Shown here: in pieces, positions 17,844 through 26,999 of the stretch | How positions within the stretch are numbered: position 1 is the first letter of the stretch | How the letters are laid out: each line of letters starts with the position of its first letter | Source of the DNA: Fibrobacter succinogenes | GTDB taxonomy: Bacteria; Fibrobacterota; Fibrobacteria; Fibrobacterales; Fibrobacteraceae | NCBI GenBank assembly: GCA_902779055.1 | Contig: CACZAD010000025.1 | Coordinates: forward strand, 1-64,000 | Direction of reading: 5' to 3' | DNA length: 64,000 nt | Notes under the pieces: model-generated | Told to the model about the DNA's origin: nothing | The model's database searches: none | Seen by the model: only the letters and a program-made list of their open reading frames with translations | Translations under genes and position numbers: made by a program

Positions 17844-19376
17844 TCACCTCCTAAAACGGACTTGTAGATTATAAAACATAGTCTTTATTAAACTTCTTTC
17901 ATTCTTATTCATACATACGAAATAAAACAACAAAATATACGAAAGAGAACTAAGAGCAAACGTAAGAATCATTCTGCTCCAAGATTGTTCCATATATAAT
18001 TTTGGAACATAAGTAATCGAAAAAGAAAGAATAAAAGTTGCTATAGAAGGCAAGAATAATTCTTTGAAAAATGAACTATACTTCAAACCACATATTTTAT
18101 GAGCAAAAAGAACTTTGATCAAAGCAACCAACACTCCAAAAATTGAAATATTTAAAACATACATTGTTATCGGAGAAAAACCTTTACTAAACAGAATAAA
18201 AAGAATAGAAACCGGCAGTAAGTTTAAAACCGATACAACAACATTAAACTTAGCAATTCGTCCTTCCGCAGCAATAGCAGAACCATATGGGATAGTCAAT
18301 TGTTCTATAAGATTACGCACAATCTGCAACTGAGCGAACAAGATAGCCCAAGCTGGAACATTTTTTAGCCATTTATGTTGAATAAAATTCATTTCAAGAA
18401 TAAAAGGAATAGCGAAAAAAGCAAATAAAGCAAAGGAATACTTACAACCTAAAGTCGCATATTTCAACATATCCACTCTATTTCCAGCACCCTCCGATTT
18501 GGTGATTACGGGATTGAGTGCTTTAAGCATATTATTTGAAAAAACAAGAAGTTGTCCATTTAGCTGATTGGCAACACCAGTTGCGGCATTCAATGCGGAT
18601 CCGTAAAAATGATTTAGTACCAAACCATTGCCATAGTTTCCAACTAAAGACGATGCGGATCCAAAAAAGTTCCATCCAGTAAAGCCAAGCATCTCTTTTG
18701 CAAGATCTTTCCTGAAATATTTGAACGGATTTAGGATACACTCTGAATACCGTTTATGGCAATAAACTTTCATTATAGAAAGAGTCACAACAGGAATACA
18801 AGCCATCAATATTCCGTAAACAATCAACTTGTCATAATTGGTACTTACACAAATAAAAGCAACTGTCAATTTTAAAAGCGATTCTAAAATTCCCACCAAT
18901 GCGTAATAGCGCATATTTTCATGAGCATTCATCACAGCTTCATAAGGAACATTGATTACAGTAAGAAAGGTACTGAAAATCAAGCTGCCATAAACAAATT
19001 TTGCAGCAAGCATTCGTTTTTCAGGAATGTTTAAAACGCCATTAAAATAAACAAAACCAGCAATTATCAAAACAATAGCTATTACAAAAGCCAAGCACAA
19101 ATGAATGACTATACTAACATTGAATACACCTATTTTTTTGCCTTGTATTCCCTGCCCCTCGGCGTAACTCATAAAGCGTTGAGTGGCAGATGACATAGCC
19201 CCATTCAAAAAACCGAGCATCCCAATCGCGCCGCCAACAATGGCATATATACCAAAGTCAACAACACCTAGCGCATTCAAAATAAGGCGAGTTGTATATA
19301 AAGATATAAACATAGTTATAGCCATTTTGGCATACAACCACATAGTATTCTTTATTATCAGATTCGCCTTAGACAT
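17844..19376 (-). CDS. Wzx-type polysaccharide flippase (MOP superfamily)
   Basis: A 510-residue multi-spanning membrane protein that flips lipid-linked repeat units across the inner membrane. The N-terminus NTMWLYAKMAITMFISLYTTRLILNALGVVDFGIYAIVGG is diagnostic of RfbX/PST-family flippases. It is the first gene of the AT-rich part of the locus, and all downstream genes follow within a few bases. With the Wzy-like and Wzz/BY-kinase genes it defines a Wzx/Wzy pathway. Confidence 0.92.
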   Translation of the reverse strand: MSKANLIIKNTMWLYAKMAITMFISLYTTRLILNALGVVDFGIYAIVGGAIGMLGFLNGAMSSATQRFMSYAEGQGIQGKKIGVFNVSIVIHLCLAFVIAIVLIIAGFVYFNGVLNIPEKRMLAAKFVYGSLIFSTFLTVINVPYEAVMNAHENMRYYALVGILESLLKLTVAFICVSTNYDKLIVYGILMACIPVVTLSIMKVYCHKRYSECILNPFKYFRKDLAKEMLGFTGWNFFGSASSLVGNYGNGLVLNHFYGSALNAATGVANQLNGQLLVFSNNMLKALNPVITKSEGAGNRVDMLKYATLGCKYSFALFAFFAIPFILEMNFIQHKWLKNVPAWAILFAQLQIVRNLIEQLTIPYGSAIAAEGRIAKFNVVVSVLNLLPVSILFILFSKGFSPITMYVLNISIFGVLVALIKVLFAHKICGLKYSSFFKELFLPSIATFILSFSITYVPKLYMEQSWSRMILTFALSSLSYILLFYFVCMNKNERSLIKTMFYNLQVRFRR

Positions 19377-19407
19377 ATTATAGGTACTTTATTCAGAAAA
19401 AATCTAC

Positions 19408-19440
19408 AAAGGAGATTCCCGAACAAGTCGGGAACAACAA
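19408..19440. repeat. Single palindromic element
   Basis: One isolated unit with stem ATTCCCGA...TCGGGAA, AAGG at its left, and a decayed right flank (GAACAACA rather than TGACA). It lies between the flippase and gmd, at the border where base composition changes. Confidence 0.65.
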
Positions 19441-19495
19441 ATAAGGCGGTTGCCTTGACAAGATTGTATCGTCCCAAAGCAACCACCATTGCCTC

Positions 19496-20593
19496 TTACT
19501 TCACCAGGCCTTTTTCGAGGTATTCGGCGAGGTTCGTGCGTACGCGGCTTGCGGCATCGTCGGCGGCAACCTTGCGCATGTCGTTTTCGACCATGAGCTT
19601 CACGAGTTCTTCGAACGTCGTCTTTTGCGGGTTCCAGCCGAGTTCGGCCTTGGCCTTGGTCGGGTCGCCCCAGAGGTTCACCACGTCGGTCGGGCGGTAG
19701 AAATCTTCAGAGACGGCGACGACGGTCTTGCCGGAGGCAACGTCGATGCCCTTTTCGTTCACGCCTTCGCCTTCCCAGCGGAGTTCAATGCCTGCATGGT
19801 GGAACGCGAGTGTCGCGAATTCACGGACGGTGTGCTGTACGCCGGTTGCGATCACGAAGTCTTCGGGCTTGTCGTGCTGCAAAATGAGCCACATGCATTC
19901 CACGTAGTCCTTGGCGTAGCCCCAGTCGCGAAGGCTGTCGAGGTTGCCGAGGTACAGGCAATCCTGCTTGCCCTGGGCAATGCGGGCTGCGGCGAGCGTG
20001 ATCTTGCGGGTCACGAAGGTTTCGCCACGGCGTTCGGATTCGTGGTTGAAGAGAATGCCGGAGCAGCAGAACATGTTGTAGGCTTCGCGGTATTCCTTGA
20101 TGATCCAGAAGCCGTAAAGCTTAGCGACTGCGTACGGGCTGTACGGGTGGAACGGGGTGTTCTCGTTCTGCGGGACTTCTTCGACCTTGCCGTAGAGTTC
20201 GCTTGTGCTGGCCTGATAAACGCGGCAGGTCTTTTCGAGGTGGTTGGTGCGCACGGCTTCCAATACGCGGAGAACGCCGGTGGCATCAACGTCGGCAGTG
20301 AATTCCGGGGAGTCGAACGAGACCTGCACGTGGCTCTGGGCCGCGAGGTTGTAGATTTCGGTCGGCAGGACCTTGCCCACGACCTTCACGAGGCTCATGG
20401 AGTCGCCCATGTCGGCGTAGTGCAGGTGGAAATTCGGCTTGCCTTCAAGGTGTGCAATGCGTTCGCGGTAGTCCACCGAAGAGCGGCGGATGATACCGTG
20501 GACTTCATAGCCCTTGGAGAGGAGGAATTCAGAAAGATAGGAGCCGTCCTGACCGGTGACGCCTGTGATGAGTGCTACGTTACGCTTATCCAT
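19496..20593 (-). CDS. gmd: GDP-mannose 4,6-dehydratase
   Basis: Converts GDP-D-mannose to GDP-4-keto-6-deoxymannose, the first step to GDP-L-fucose. The SDR fold is evident: N-terminal [19 protein letters not shown] (NADP-binding GxxGxxG), [15 protein letters not shown], catalytic YxxxK in [10 protein letters not shown], and [16 protein letters not shown]. Length (365) is normal. It overlaps the next-upstream gene fcl by 8 bp. Base composition is GC-rich, unlike the neighbouring flippase. Confidence 0.97.
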   Translation of the reverse strand: MDKRNVALITGVTGQDGSYLSEFLLSKGYEVHGIIRRSSVDYRERIAHLEGKPNFHLHYADMGDSMSLVKVVGKVLPTEIYNLAAQSHVQVSFDSPEFTADVDATGVLRVLEAVRTNHLEKTCRVYQASTSELYGKVEEVPQNENTPFHPYSPYAVAKLYGFWIIKEYREAYNMFCCSGILFNHESERRGETFVTRKITLAAARIAQGKQDCLYLGNLDSLRDWGYAKDYVECMWLILQHDKPEDFVIATGVQHTVREFATLAFHHAGIELRWEGEGVNEKGIDVASGKTVVAVSEDFYRPTDVVNLWGDPTKAKAELGWNPQKTTFEELVKLMVENDMRKVAADDAASRVRTNLAEYLEKGLVK

Positions 20594-21770
20594 TGAGGGA
20601 TTCCTTGTACCAGTTGAAGAGTTTCTGTACGCCTTCGTCGATTTCGACCTTGTGCGTCCAACCGAGGCTGTGGAGCTTGCTCACGTCGATGAGCTTGCGC
20701 GGGGTACCGTCGGGCTTGCTTGCGTCGAACACGACTTCGCCTTCGAAGCCGACCGCCTTCACCACAAGTTCGCTGAGTTCTCGGATGGTGAGTTCCTTGC
20801 CCGTACCCACGTTGATGTGGCAGTTGCGGATTTCGCCGAGCTTCGGGATGGCGCCGCCACGTCCTGCGCTGTGGTTGCGGTCCACTGCGCCATCGACGCT
20901 TGCGCCGTAATGCACGCTGGAATACTTTTCGATGCCGATGATGTCGCTGAAGTTCACGTTCAACAGCACGTGTACAGAAGCGTCGGCCATGTCTTCGCTC
21001 CAGAGGAATTCGCGGAGCGGCTTGCCGGTGCCCCAGAGGGTCACCTTATTGTTCTCGATGCCGTACTTGGCGAGGACCTTCAGAATTTCATTCTGGGAGG
21101 CATTGCCGTTGATGCCTTCGACCGGGCGCTTGTCCATATCAACCTTGATGCTCTGCCAGTCGTTGTCGTGGATGAGCTTCGCGAGGTAGATTTTGCGCAT
21201 CATGGCGGGCATCACGTGGCTGTTTTCCAGGTGGAAGTTGTCGTTCGGGCCGTAAAGGTTCGTGGGCATCACGGCGAGGTAGTTGGTGCCGTATTGCAGG
21301 TTGTAGCTTTCGCACATCTTGAGGCCTGCGATCTTTGCGATGGCGTATTCCTCGTTGGTGTATTCGAGCTCGCTCGTGAGGAGGGCGTCCTCCTTCATGG
21401 GCTGCGGGGCGTTCTTCGGGTAAATGCAGGTAGATCCGAGGAACAAGAACTTCTTTACGTTGTGGGCGTAGGCTTCGCTGAACACATTGCACTGGATCTT
21501 CATGTTCATCATCATGAAGTCGGCACGGTAGAGCGAGTTGGCCATGATGCCGCCGACAAAGGCTGCGGCAAGCACCACTGCATCGGGGCGTTCTTCGTCA
21601 AAGAACTTCTTGACCGCGTACTGGTCGGTGAGGTCAAGTTCCTTGTGGGTGCGGCCAACGAGGTTGTTGTACCCGCGGGACTTGAGGTTGTTCCAGATGG
21701 CAGAGCCGACCAAACCGTGGTGCCCAGCGACGTAGATCTTTGAATTTTTGTCTAACACAATTTTACCCAT
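20586..21770 (-). CDS. fcl: GDP-L-fucose synthase
   Basis: Epimerase/reductase that converts the Gmd product to GDP-L-fucose. Motifs: [15 protein letters not shown] (NADP binding), [36 protein letters not shown] with the catalytic Tyr/Lys, and [12 protein letters not shown]. At 394 residues it is longer than the usual 310-330. The extra stretch lies near residues 265-300 ([23 protein letters not shown]), before [10 protein letters not shown]. It overlaps both neighbours by 8 bp, indicating one operon with gmd and the glycosyltransferase. Confidence 0.95.
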   Translation of the reverse strand: MGKIVLDKNSKIYVAGHHGLVGSAIWNNLKSRGYNNLVGRTHKELDLTDQYAVKKFFDEERPDAVVLAAAFVGGIMANSLYRADFMMMNMKIQCNVFSEAYAHNVKKFLFLGSTCIYPKNAPQPMKEDALLTSELEYTNEEYAIAKIAGLKMCESYNLQYGTNYLAVMPTNLYGPNDNFHLENSHVMPAMMRKIYLAKLIHDNDWQSIKVDMDKRPVEGINGNASQNEILKVLAKYGIENNKVTLWGTGKPLREFLWSEDMADASVHVLLNVNFSDIIGIEKYSSVHYGASVDGAVDRNHSAGRGGAIPKLGEIRNCHINVGTGKELTIRELSELVVKAVGFEGEVVFDASKPDGTPRKLIDVSKLHSLGWTHKVEIDEGVQKLFNWYKESLNG

Positions 21771-22617
21771 TGCAATTCGTTAATTGATTAATTTTTTGAC
21801 TCAGGTAGCTCTTATGCATAATTCGTCTTTTCACTGCATAATGCCTAAAGCTCTCTATACCAGTCCTGATGGAGCGGCCGACATAATCGCGGTACGTGAA
21901 CCACCCCGTCTTGAAGAACTTCTTGTTGAACATGACCATCGCCTTGAAATAGGCCCAGCCACAGCGCTGTTTGTAGAATTCCTCGTTAAAGTGCTTGTAC
22001 ACCAGCGGCTTCTGGATGTTGTAGCCCTTGGCGCTCATATTCAGGAGGTTGATGAACAGCGCAAAGTCCTCGGCCATATAGCAGCTTTCGTAGTTGCCGC
22101 AGACCAGGACCATCCTTTTTTTCAACAAAACCGATGAGTGACTCATCGGCGTACGTTTCTTGGCAAGCTTGTAAATTTGTTCGGACGTTTCGGGATAGGA
22201 CTTGCATTCGACAACGTTATCCGTAGAGCCGACAAACTCGTTCACGACGGAACCGACCATATCCACCTTCTTTTCGAACATGGCGTCGAATTCCTCTTCG
22301 ATACGGGTCGGCACGGAATAGCCGTCGGCATCCATGCACGCGACAAATCCGCTGGAGCAAGCCAGAATTCCTTCCCGCAAGGCAAGCCCCAGGCCCGCCC
22401 TGTGCGACATTGGCAAAACTTTGAATAGCTTTGAATATTCGTTCTTGTAACGGTCCACGACTGTATGCAGTTCATCCGTGAGTTCGCCGTCTTGAACGAC
22501 TACAATTTCAGCTGGTTTTACTGTCTGATTGATCATGCTATCCAACGCCACTGACAACCATTCCGGTTTTTCAATGTTGCTTACGCGCAGCAAAACGCTA
22601 TATGCAGGATAGCTCAC
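21763..22617 (-). CDS. GT2-family glycosyltransferase
   Basis: A GT-A transferase with YSVLLRVSNIEKPEWLSVALDSMINQT, EIVVVQDGELTDE and the donor-site motif GFVACMDADGYSVP. It is similar in layout to capsular GT2 enzymes such as the amylovoran AmsE group. The start is GTG at 22617; no in-frame ATG lies close by. It is the first gene of the gmd-fcl operon, and may be a fucosyltransferase, though that is only a guess from neighbourhood. Confidence 0.87.
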   Translation of the reverse strand: MSYPAYSVLLRVSNIEKPEWLSVALDSMINQTVKPAEIVVVQDGELTDELHTVVDRYKNEYSKLFKVLPMSHRAGLGLALREGILACSSGFVACMDADGYSVPTRIEEEFDAMFEKKVDMVGSVVNEFVGSTDNVVECKSYPETSEQIYKLAKKRTPMSHSSVLLKKRMVLVCGNYESCYMAEDFALFINLLNMSAKGYNIQKPLVYKHFNEEFYKQRCGWAYFKAMVMFNKKFFKTGWFTYRDYVGRSIRTGIESFRHYAVKRRIMHKSYLSQKINQLTNCNG

Positions 22618-22789
22618 AACACCCCCACAACACCATGCGAGGTTCTTGCAATCATAACTAAAAAAAGCCTTTTATTCATTAAGGTTTCGATTCCACCCAA
22701 TCGTGCGAAAAATATAAGAAATGTAACAGGATTTCCAAGTGATTTTTTTGGTAAAATCACGCCTTTGGGACTGTGTATTGTCATGCCGT

Positions 22790-23424
22790 TTTTTATTGTC
22801 ACCCCGGTTTTATACCGGGGTCACCTTTTACCGTGTAAGGTGGCCCCGCAACAGGGTCCGGGGTGACATTCTTATTGTCATGCCGGCCTCTGTGCCGGCA
22901 TCACCTTTTACCGTGTAAGGTGGCCCCGGAACGTGTCCGGGGTGACATTCTTATTGTCATACCGGCCTCTGTGCCGGCATCGCCTTTTATCGTGTAAGGT
23001 GGCCCCGGAACAGGGTCCGGGGTGACATTCTTATGTCATGCCGGCCTCTGTGCCGGCATCGCCTTTTTATGCGTAAGGTGGCACCGCAACGGGGTACGGG
23101 GTGACATTCTTATGTCATGCCGGCCTCTGTGCCGGCATCGCCTTTTATCGTGTAAGGTGGCCCCGCAACGGGGTGCGGGGTGACATTCTTATTGTCATGC
23201 CGGCCTCTGTGCCGGCATCGCCTTTTAATGCGTAAGGTGGCCACGCAACGGGGTCCGGGGTGACATTCTTATGTCATGCCGGCCTCTGTGCCGGCATCGC
23301 CTTTTAATGCGTAAGGGGGCCCCGGAACAGGGTCCGGGGTGACATTCTTATTGTCATGCCGGCCTCTGTGCCGGCATCGCCTTTTAATGTGTAAGGTGGC
23401 CCCGCGACGGGGTGCGGGGTGACA
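22790..23424. repeat. Array of about 16 palindromic elements in alternating orientation
   Basis: An 800-bp gene-free gap between 22618 and 23437 holds about eight tandem modules of roughly 80 bp. Each pairs a reverse unit (TGTCATGCCGGC...GCCGGCAT) with a forward unit (GTAAGGTGGCCCC...GGGGTGACA). This is the layout of BIME-type repeat clusters. Forward stems vary: the fifth unit is CCCCGCA...TGCGGGG, a compensated change relative to CCCCGGA...TCCGGGG. The fourth and sixth units carry uncompensated changes. The array separates the polysaccharide locus from the next operon. Bases 22618-22780 show nothing I can identify. Confidence 0.92.
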
Positions 23425-23437
23425 GCAAGGAGTACCG

Positions 23438-24703
23438 TTATTTGAGTCGTATGAGCTGGACGTCTTTTATCCAGAATGTCGCTTTTTTGAGGCCTAGGTT
23501 CAAGTCCAAGCGACCAAACGGGTCGGTCACGTCCGCCGTGAATTCCTTCTCGAACGATTGCCCAGTCTTCTTGACCTTGACCTTTTCTTCAAAGCCGTTC
23601 TTTTCGTACGTGATGGACGACCCCAGACGAGCCGTAACGGTCGTCTCGATATCGGACCAGATGGTAAATATGAACTTGTACCGACCGCCCTTGACGACAG
23701 GGATATTTTCGTGGAGGAGCTGCACGCTGTGAGCGGAATCGCCACCCGCCGTCACCCGGACCTGGGCCACATAGGACTGGCTTTCCTTGATAACGGAGTA
23801 TTCTGCGGCTCCACGGTATTGCGTCCAAATAAACCAGTCTTCATTATTCTCGTTAAACTTTCCATTCGTAACAATGTTCTTGTTGAACACGTTGTTGAGC
23901 GCGTTCAAGACATCGTCCACATAGTCAATAATGGTCCTGCCATCATCGTTGGTATATTCGTACCGCAAGGCCTGGAAGCTCGGGACAAAGCGTTCGTTCA
24001 AGACTTCCCAGATCTGTTCATTGGAGTCACGGCCGATATGGATAACGCCGTCCTCGCCCACCTTTGCAGATGCAAAATCAAGCCCGTCCACAAAGCGGTG
24101 TACGCGGAACGCCACGGACAAGTTCACCGTAGAGTCGTTGACCTCGAACTGCGAATAGCGATAACGGAGCGTGAACAGCTGGAACCTGGACAGCTCATAA
24201 ACAAAGGGCACATACTTTCCGTCCACGCGAACGCGGCCGTAAATCGCATTGAAGTTTTCCTTGCGTTCAATCTGGAAGTAAACTCCAATTTCCTTGAGGC
24301 GTGCCTTGGCCTGCAAGTTGATGTTTTCAAAGGCGTCTTCGACAACGTCCCCGTCCGTAAACGAGACGGGCAGCACCTTAACCGGGCTATCCTTGTACGG
24401 CCAAATCACAAGACCATTTTCCGGGTTGACCAAAACGCCCTCGTAGAAGCTACCGAAAGAGCGGACTTCGGTGAGTGTCACGCGGAAGGTGTCGATAACA
24501 AAGTTCTCGTCGCTCGAAGCGGACTTGGCAAGCGGGGTCTGCGTCGTATCAGAATAGTCGATAGAGAAATCGGCAGTAAGCCCAAGGCCCTTAGCCACCT
24601 CGGGATTTCCAATTTCAATACCGGCAGTCGTGTCGGAATCAGAACATCCAACACCCAACAGGGCCATGCATACGCATCCGATAATCAACCCCAAAAAACG
24701 CAC
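23438..24703 (-). CDS. Lipoprotein with C-terminal carbohydrate-binding-like domain
   Basis: A 421-residue surface lipoprotein of unknown function. The signal peptide ends LLGVGC. The mature N-terminus carries TAGIEIGNPEVAKG. The middle (about 60-270) looks like a beta-rich domain (FRVTLTEVRSFGSFYEG, resembling DUF4382-type). The last 150 residues (NGKFNENNEDWFIWTQYRGAAEYSV ... FWIKDVQLIRL) look like a CBM4/9-type jelly roll. The start is GTG 24703 with GAGGAG six bases upstream, one base after the stop codon of the TIGR02147 gene, so expression is coupled to it. Confidence 0.75.
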   Translation of the reverse strand: MRFLGLIIGCVCMALLGVGCSDSDTTAGIEIGNPEVAKGLGLTADFSIDYSDTTQTPLAKSASSDENFVIDTFRVTLTEVRSFGSFYEGVLVNPENGLVIWPYKDSPVKVLPVSFTDGDVVEDAFENINLQAKARLKEIGVYFQIERKENFNAIYGRVRVDGKYVPFVYELSRFQLFTLRYRYSQFEVNDSTVNLSVAFRVHRFVDGLDFASAKVGEDGVIHIGRDSNEQIWEVLNERFVPSFQALRYEYTNDDGRTIIDYVDDVLNALNNVFNKNIVTNGKFNENNEDWFIWTQYRGAAEYSVIKESQSYVAQVRVTAGGDSAHSVQLLHENIPVVKGGRYKFIFTIWSDIETTVTARLGSSITYEKNGFEEKVKVKKTGQSFEKEFTADVTDPFGRLDLNLGLKKATFWIKDVQLIRLK

Positions 24704-24704
24704 T

Positions 24705-25550
24705 TCATACTCCTCGCGTTAGAGGGTACAGCTGGATGTTGACTTGAACGACATCCTCGGCCTCTCCCGCTTTTGCAGAGAAATCTAGTAGTTCTTTGCG
24801 CATGAGTTGCAAATGTTTTTTCAAATTGGGGAAATCTTCGCGTCTAATGCTAAATGTGAGCGCAGAGATGTCCCTTTCGGCAGCAGGGAGATCCGAAATC
24901 ATATTCGCCGAGAGCTTGAGCATCTGGAGATGGTACATCTTGACCATCAGGTCCTGGACTTCGTCGTCGGTGGTGATCAGCGGATCGCGCTGGCGGTAGC
25001 CGTTGGCGGTCTTGACCAAGAGCCCCAGTTCCACGAGCAGCTTGAGCGATTCGGTCACCTGGGCGGGCGTCACGGCACCGCGGAGGCGCTTGGAGATCCA
25101 ATCGGGAATCGGGCGAAAATCCTTGAGGGCCACCATCTCGAGAATGGCGGAATGGTGCCATTCGCGGAAGATACGGAACTGAGCCTTGTCCATCTTGTGC
25201 AGCTTGGAACGCGGGCTAGCCTTTAAGAGCTGGGCATAGTAGACCTGCTTGTCGGCGTCCGTCTGGGCCTGGTTAAAGAACACGAGACTTTCAAAATAGG
25301 CTGCACGCTGATTTTCGAGTCCGAGGCCGTGAATGAGCTTGATGACGGTGTTCTTGGTAATGTTTCGCTTGCCGTCGATCGTAAGCTTCAAATGGGCGTG
25401 GCTCGAAAGCCCCGCCTTCTCGGCAAAGAAACGGAGGCTGAACGCCGGAACCGTCTTCTTTTTGAACTCATAATAGTCTCGCAAGTACACGCGGTAGTTG
25501 GTGTACTTCAAGACATCAGGTTCAACCAAATGATTTTCTCCTGTTTCCAT
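24705..25550 (-). CDS. TIGR02147/DUF4423-family protein (putative regulator)
   Basis: A 281-residue member of a family expanded in Fibrobacter and found in some Bdellovibrio relatives. It begins VLKYTNYRVYLRDYYEFKKKTVPAFSLRFFAEKAGLSSHAHLKLTIDGKRNIT, the diagnostic N-terminus with an HTH-like segment. The C-terminal half has a winged-helix-like region (AVTPAQVTESLKLLVELGLL) and then ISALTFSIRREDFPNLKKHLQLMRKELLDFS. Biochemical function is not established. A DNA-binding role is inferred. It is immediately followed by a lipoprotein gene. Confidence 0.85.
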   Translation of the reverse strand: METGENHLVEPDVLKYTNYRVYLRDYYEFKKKTVPAFSLRFFAEKAGLSSHAHLKLTIDGKRNITKNTVIKLIHGLGLENQRAAYFESLVFFNQAQTDADKQVYYAQLLKASPRSKLHKMDKAQFRIFREWHHSAILEMVALKDFRPIPDWISKRLRGAVTPAQVTESLKLLVELGLLVKTANGYRQRDPLITTDDEVQDLMVKMYHLQMLKLSANMISDLPAAERDISALTFSIRREDFPNLKKHLQLMRKELLDFSAKAGEAEDVVQVNIQLYPLTRGV

Positions 25551-25626
25551 AAGCTATAAGATAGAAGTGTTTTGGAGAATAATCAAAGGATAAAAAAATT
25601 TTCTCGTTTACCCAGGTAACCAAGAG

Positions 25627-25658
25627 AGTAGGCAGTAGGAAGTAGGCGGCAGGAAGCG
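25627..25658. repeat. Heptanucleotide-period repeat (AGTAGGC/AGTAGGA)
   Basis: Four to five consecutive 7-nt units (AGTAGGC, AGTAGGA, AGTAGGC, GGCAGGA) read on the plus strand in the gap between the GNAT and TIGR02147 genes. It is one of seven such arrays in the window. Confidence 0.75.
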
Positions 25659-25664
25659 TTTGTC

Positions 25665-25797
25665 ATGCCGGAGTTTGCATTGTCACCCCGGTTTTATACC
25701 GGGGGCGCCTTTTGTACTGTGTAAGGTGGCCCCGCAACCCCGGAACTTGTCCGGGGTGACAGCATAGGGGTGCGGGGTGACAGTTAGGGGTGACAGC
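25665..25797. repeat. Palindromic elements including a nested composite
   Basis: A reverse unit (about 25680-25710) is followed by an outer unit at 25719-25782 with arms CCCCGCA...TGCGGGG. Its loop contains a complete second hairpin (25738-25761, CCCCGGA...TCCGGGG then TGACA). A degenerate third TGACA follows. Confidence 0.8.
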
Positions 25798-25802
25798 GAA
25801 AG

Positions 25803-26417
25803 TTAGCAGAAGTCTTTGGCGAGGAGCGAGAAGCGGATGTGGTCCTGGAACGCCCCGTGGAGGCGTTCGTACTCGCGGCACACACCTTCTTCGAGGTACC
25901 CCGCACGGCGTGCAACGGCAGCGCTTTTTGGATTGTTGACCGAGGCCGTCAGCTCCAGGCGGTTCAGCCCCAGCGCAAAAGCCTCACCAGACGCCAACAG
26001 AAGCGCCTCGGTCGCAAGGCCGCGACCGCAAAAACGTTCCCCCAGCCAATAGCTGACCGTCGCCGAACGGTTCTTCCACTGCACCCATCCGAGCATAATG
26101 CAGCCCGCAATTCTTTCGCTAGGCGCACAGCCAAGACTAGCCCCCGCCGGCACCTTTTCAAAGATGCCCCAGCAAGCGCCGTTCGCCATTTCAGCCTGCA
26201 AATTCCAGGAATCAACCCTCGCCGAAACGTCTTCGGGCGTTTGGCATTCGTCCGGCCACGGCAGGTGTTCCGACAAGAACTCGCGAGATTCGTCGATGAG
26301 CTTGAACAGCGGATCCACGTCGGACTCGGTCAGCGGGCGCAACACAACACGTTCGCCATCTACTTCTTGCAGCGAGAATTCGGTGGGGTCCATTTCGTCG
26401 TCAAACAAATCGCTCAT
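25803..26417 (-). CDS. GNAT-family N-acetyltransferase (RimJ/RimL-like)
   Basis: A 204-residue GNAT enzyme using acetyl-CoA. Features: VVLRPLTESDVDPLFKLI at the N-terminus, IAGCIMLGWVQWKNRSATVSYWLGERFCGRGLATEALLL (motif A, acetyl-CoA-binding pyrophosphate loop), and LELTASVNNPKSAAVARRAGYLEEGVCREYERLHGAFQDHIRFSLL. This matches the ribosomal-protein or aminoglycoside-type subfamily. The substrate cannot be read. It stands alone between repeat arrays. Confidence 0.9.
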   Translation of the reverse strand: MSDLFDDEMDPTEFSLQEVDGERVVLRPLTESDVDPLFKLIDESREFLSEHLPWPDECQTPEDVSARVDSWNLQAEMANGACWGIFEKVPAGASLGCAPSERIAGCIMLGWVQWKNRSATVSYWLGERFCGRGLATEALLLASGEAFALGLNRLELTASVNNPKSAAVARRAGYLEEGVCREYERLHGAFQDHIRFSLLAKDFC

Positions 26418-26456
26418 ATCAACAAATGTACATATTGATTGTGTAAGGGGATCCTA

Positions 26457-26788
26457 ATCGTGTAAGGTGATCCCGGCACAAGGCCGGGATGACAGTAGTG
26501 GGTGCCGTGTAAGGTGGCCCCGGCACAGAGGCCGGGATGACAGTGAGGGGGTGCCGTGTAAGGTGATCCCGGCACAGGGGCCGGGATGACAGTGAGGGGG
26601 TGCCGCGTAAGGTGGCCCCGGAACGGTGTCCGGGGTGACAGCGAGGGGGTGCCGCGTAAGGTGGCCCCGGAACGGTGTCCGGGGTGACAGTGAGGGGGTG
26701 CCGTGTAAGGTGGCCCCGGAACGGTGTCCGGGGTGACAGTGAGGGGGGCCGTGTAAGGTGGCCCCGGAACGGGGTCCGGGGTGACAGT
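26457..26788. repeat. Direct array of seven palindromic elements
   Basis: Seven head-to-tail units of about 47-50 bp. Stems are ATCCCGGC...GCCGGGAT in units 1 and 3, CCCCGGA...TCCGGGG in units 4-7. Unit 2 is a chimera (CCCCGGC left arm, GCCGGGA right arm with one C-A mismatch). Linkers are GTGAGGGGGTGCC-like and better conserved than the stems. The array lies between the GNAT gene and tRNA-Leu. Confidence 0.9.
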
Positions 26789-26795
26789 AAAAACG

Positions 26796-26823
26796 AAAAC
26801 CCGGTAGGGATCTACCGGGTTTT
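26796..26823 (-). terminator. Terminator of tRNA-Leu(CAG)
   Basis: A 12-bp perfect stem (AAAACCCGGTAG pairing with CTACCGGGTTTT) with GGAT loop lies immediately beyond the 3' end of the tRNA. T-rich tracts on both sides would let it work in either direction. Confidence 0.85.
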
Positions 26824-26827
26824 TCAG

Positions 26828-26911
26828 TGCGGATGAAAGGACTTGAACCTTCATGCCCTCGCGAGCACTAGAACCTGAATCTAGCGTGTCTACCAATTCC
26901 ACCACATCCGC
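26828..26911 (-). tRNA. tRNA-Leu (anticodon CAG)
   Basis: An 84-nt class II tRNA on the minus strand. It has a 7-bp acceptor GCGGATG/CATCCGC, discriminator A, D-loop GGTGGAATTGGTAGAC, anticodon stem with loop TTCAGGT, a long variable arm (TGCTCGCGAGGGCA) and T-arm GGTTCAAGTCC. CCA is not encoded. Confidence 0.95.
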
Positions 26912-26922
26912 GTGGTGAACCA

Positions 26923-26951
26923 AATTTTGAAAAAATACACCCATTTGTCAA
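26923..26951 (-). promoter_or_regulatory. Promoter of tRNA-Leu(CAG)
   Basis: Consensus TTGACA at 26946-26951 with AAAATT 17 bp further on the minus strand. The -10 box is a weak match but spacing and position are right. Confidence 0.5.
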
Positions 26952-26999
26952 GGGGATATGCTTATAAATGAGGGGATTTATAGAGGAAAACGACCGACA

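Noticed and set aside
22790..23424. CRISPR or minisatellite-coded protein
   Set aside because: Strict alternation of inverted units and absence of a reading frame without repeat-type bias; the spacers are themselves repeats.
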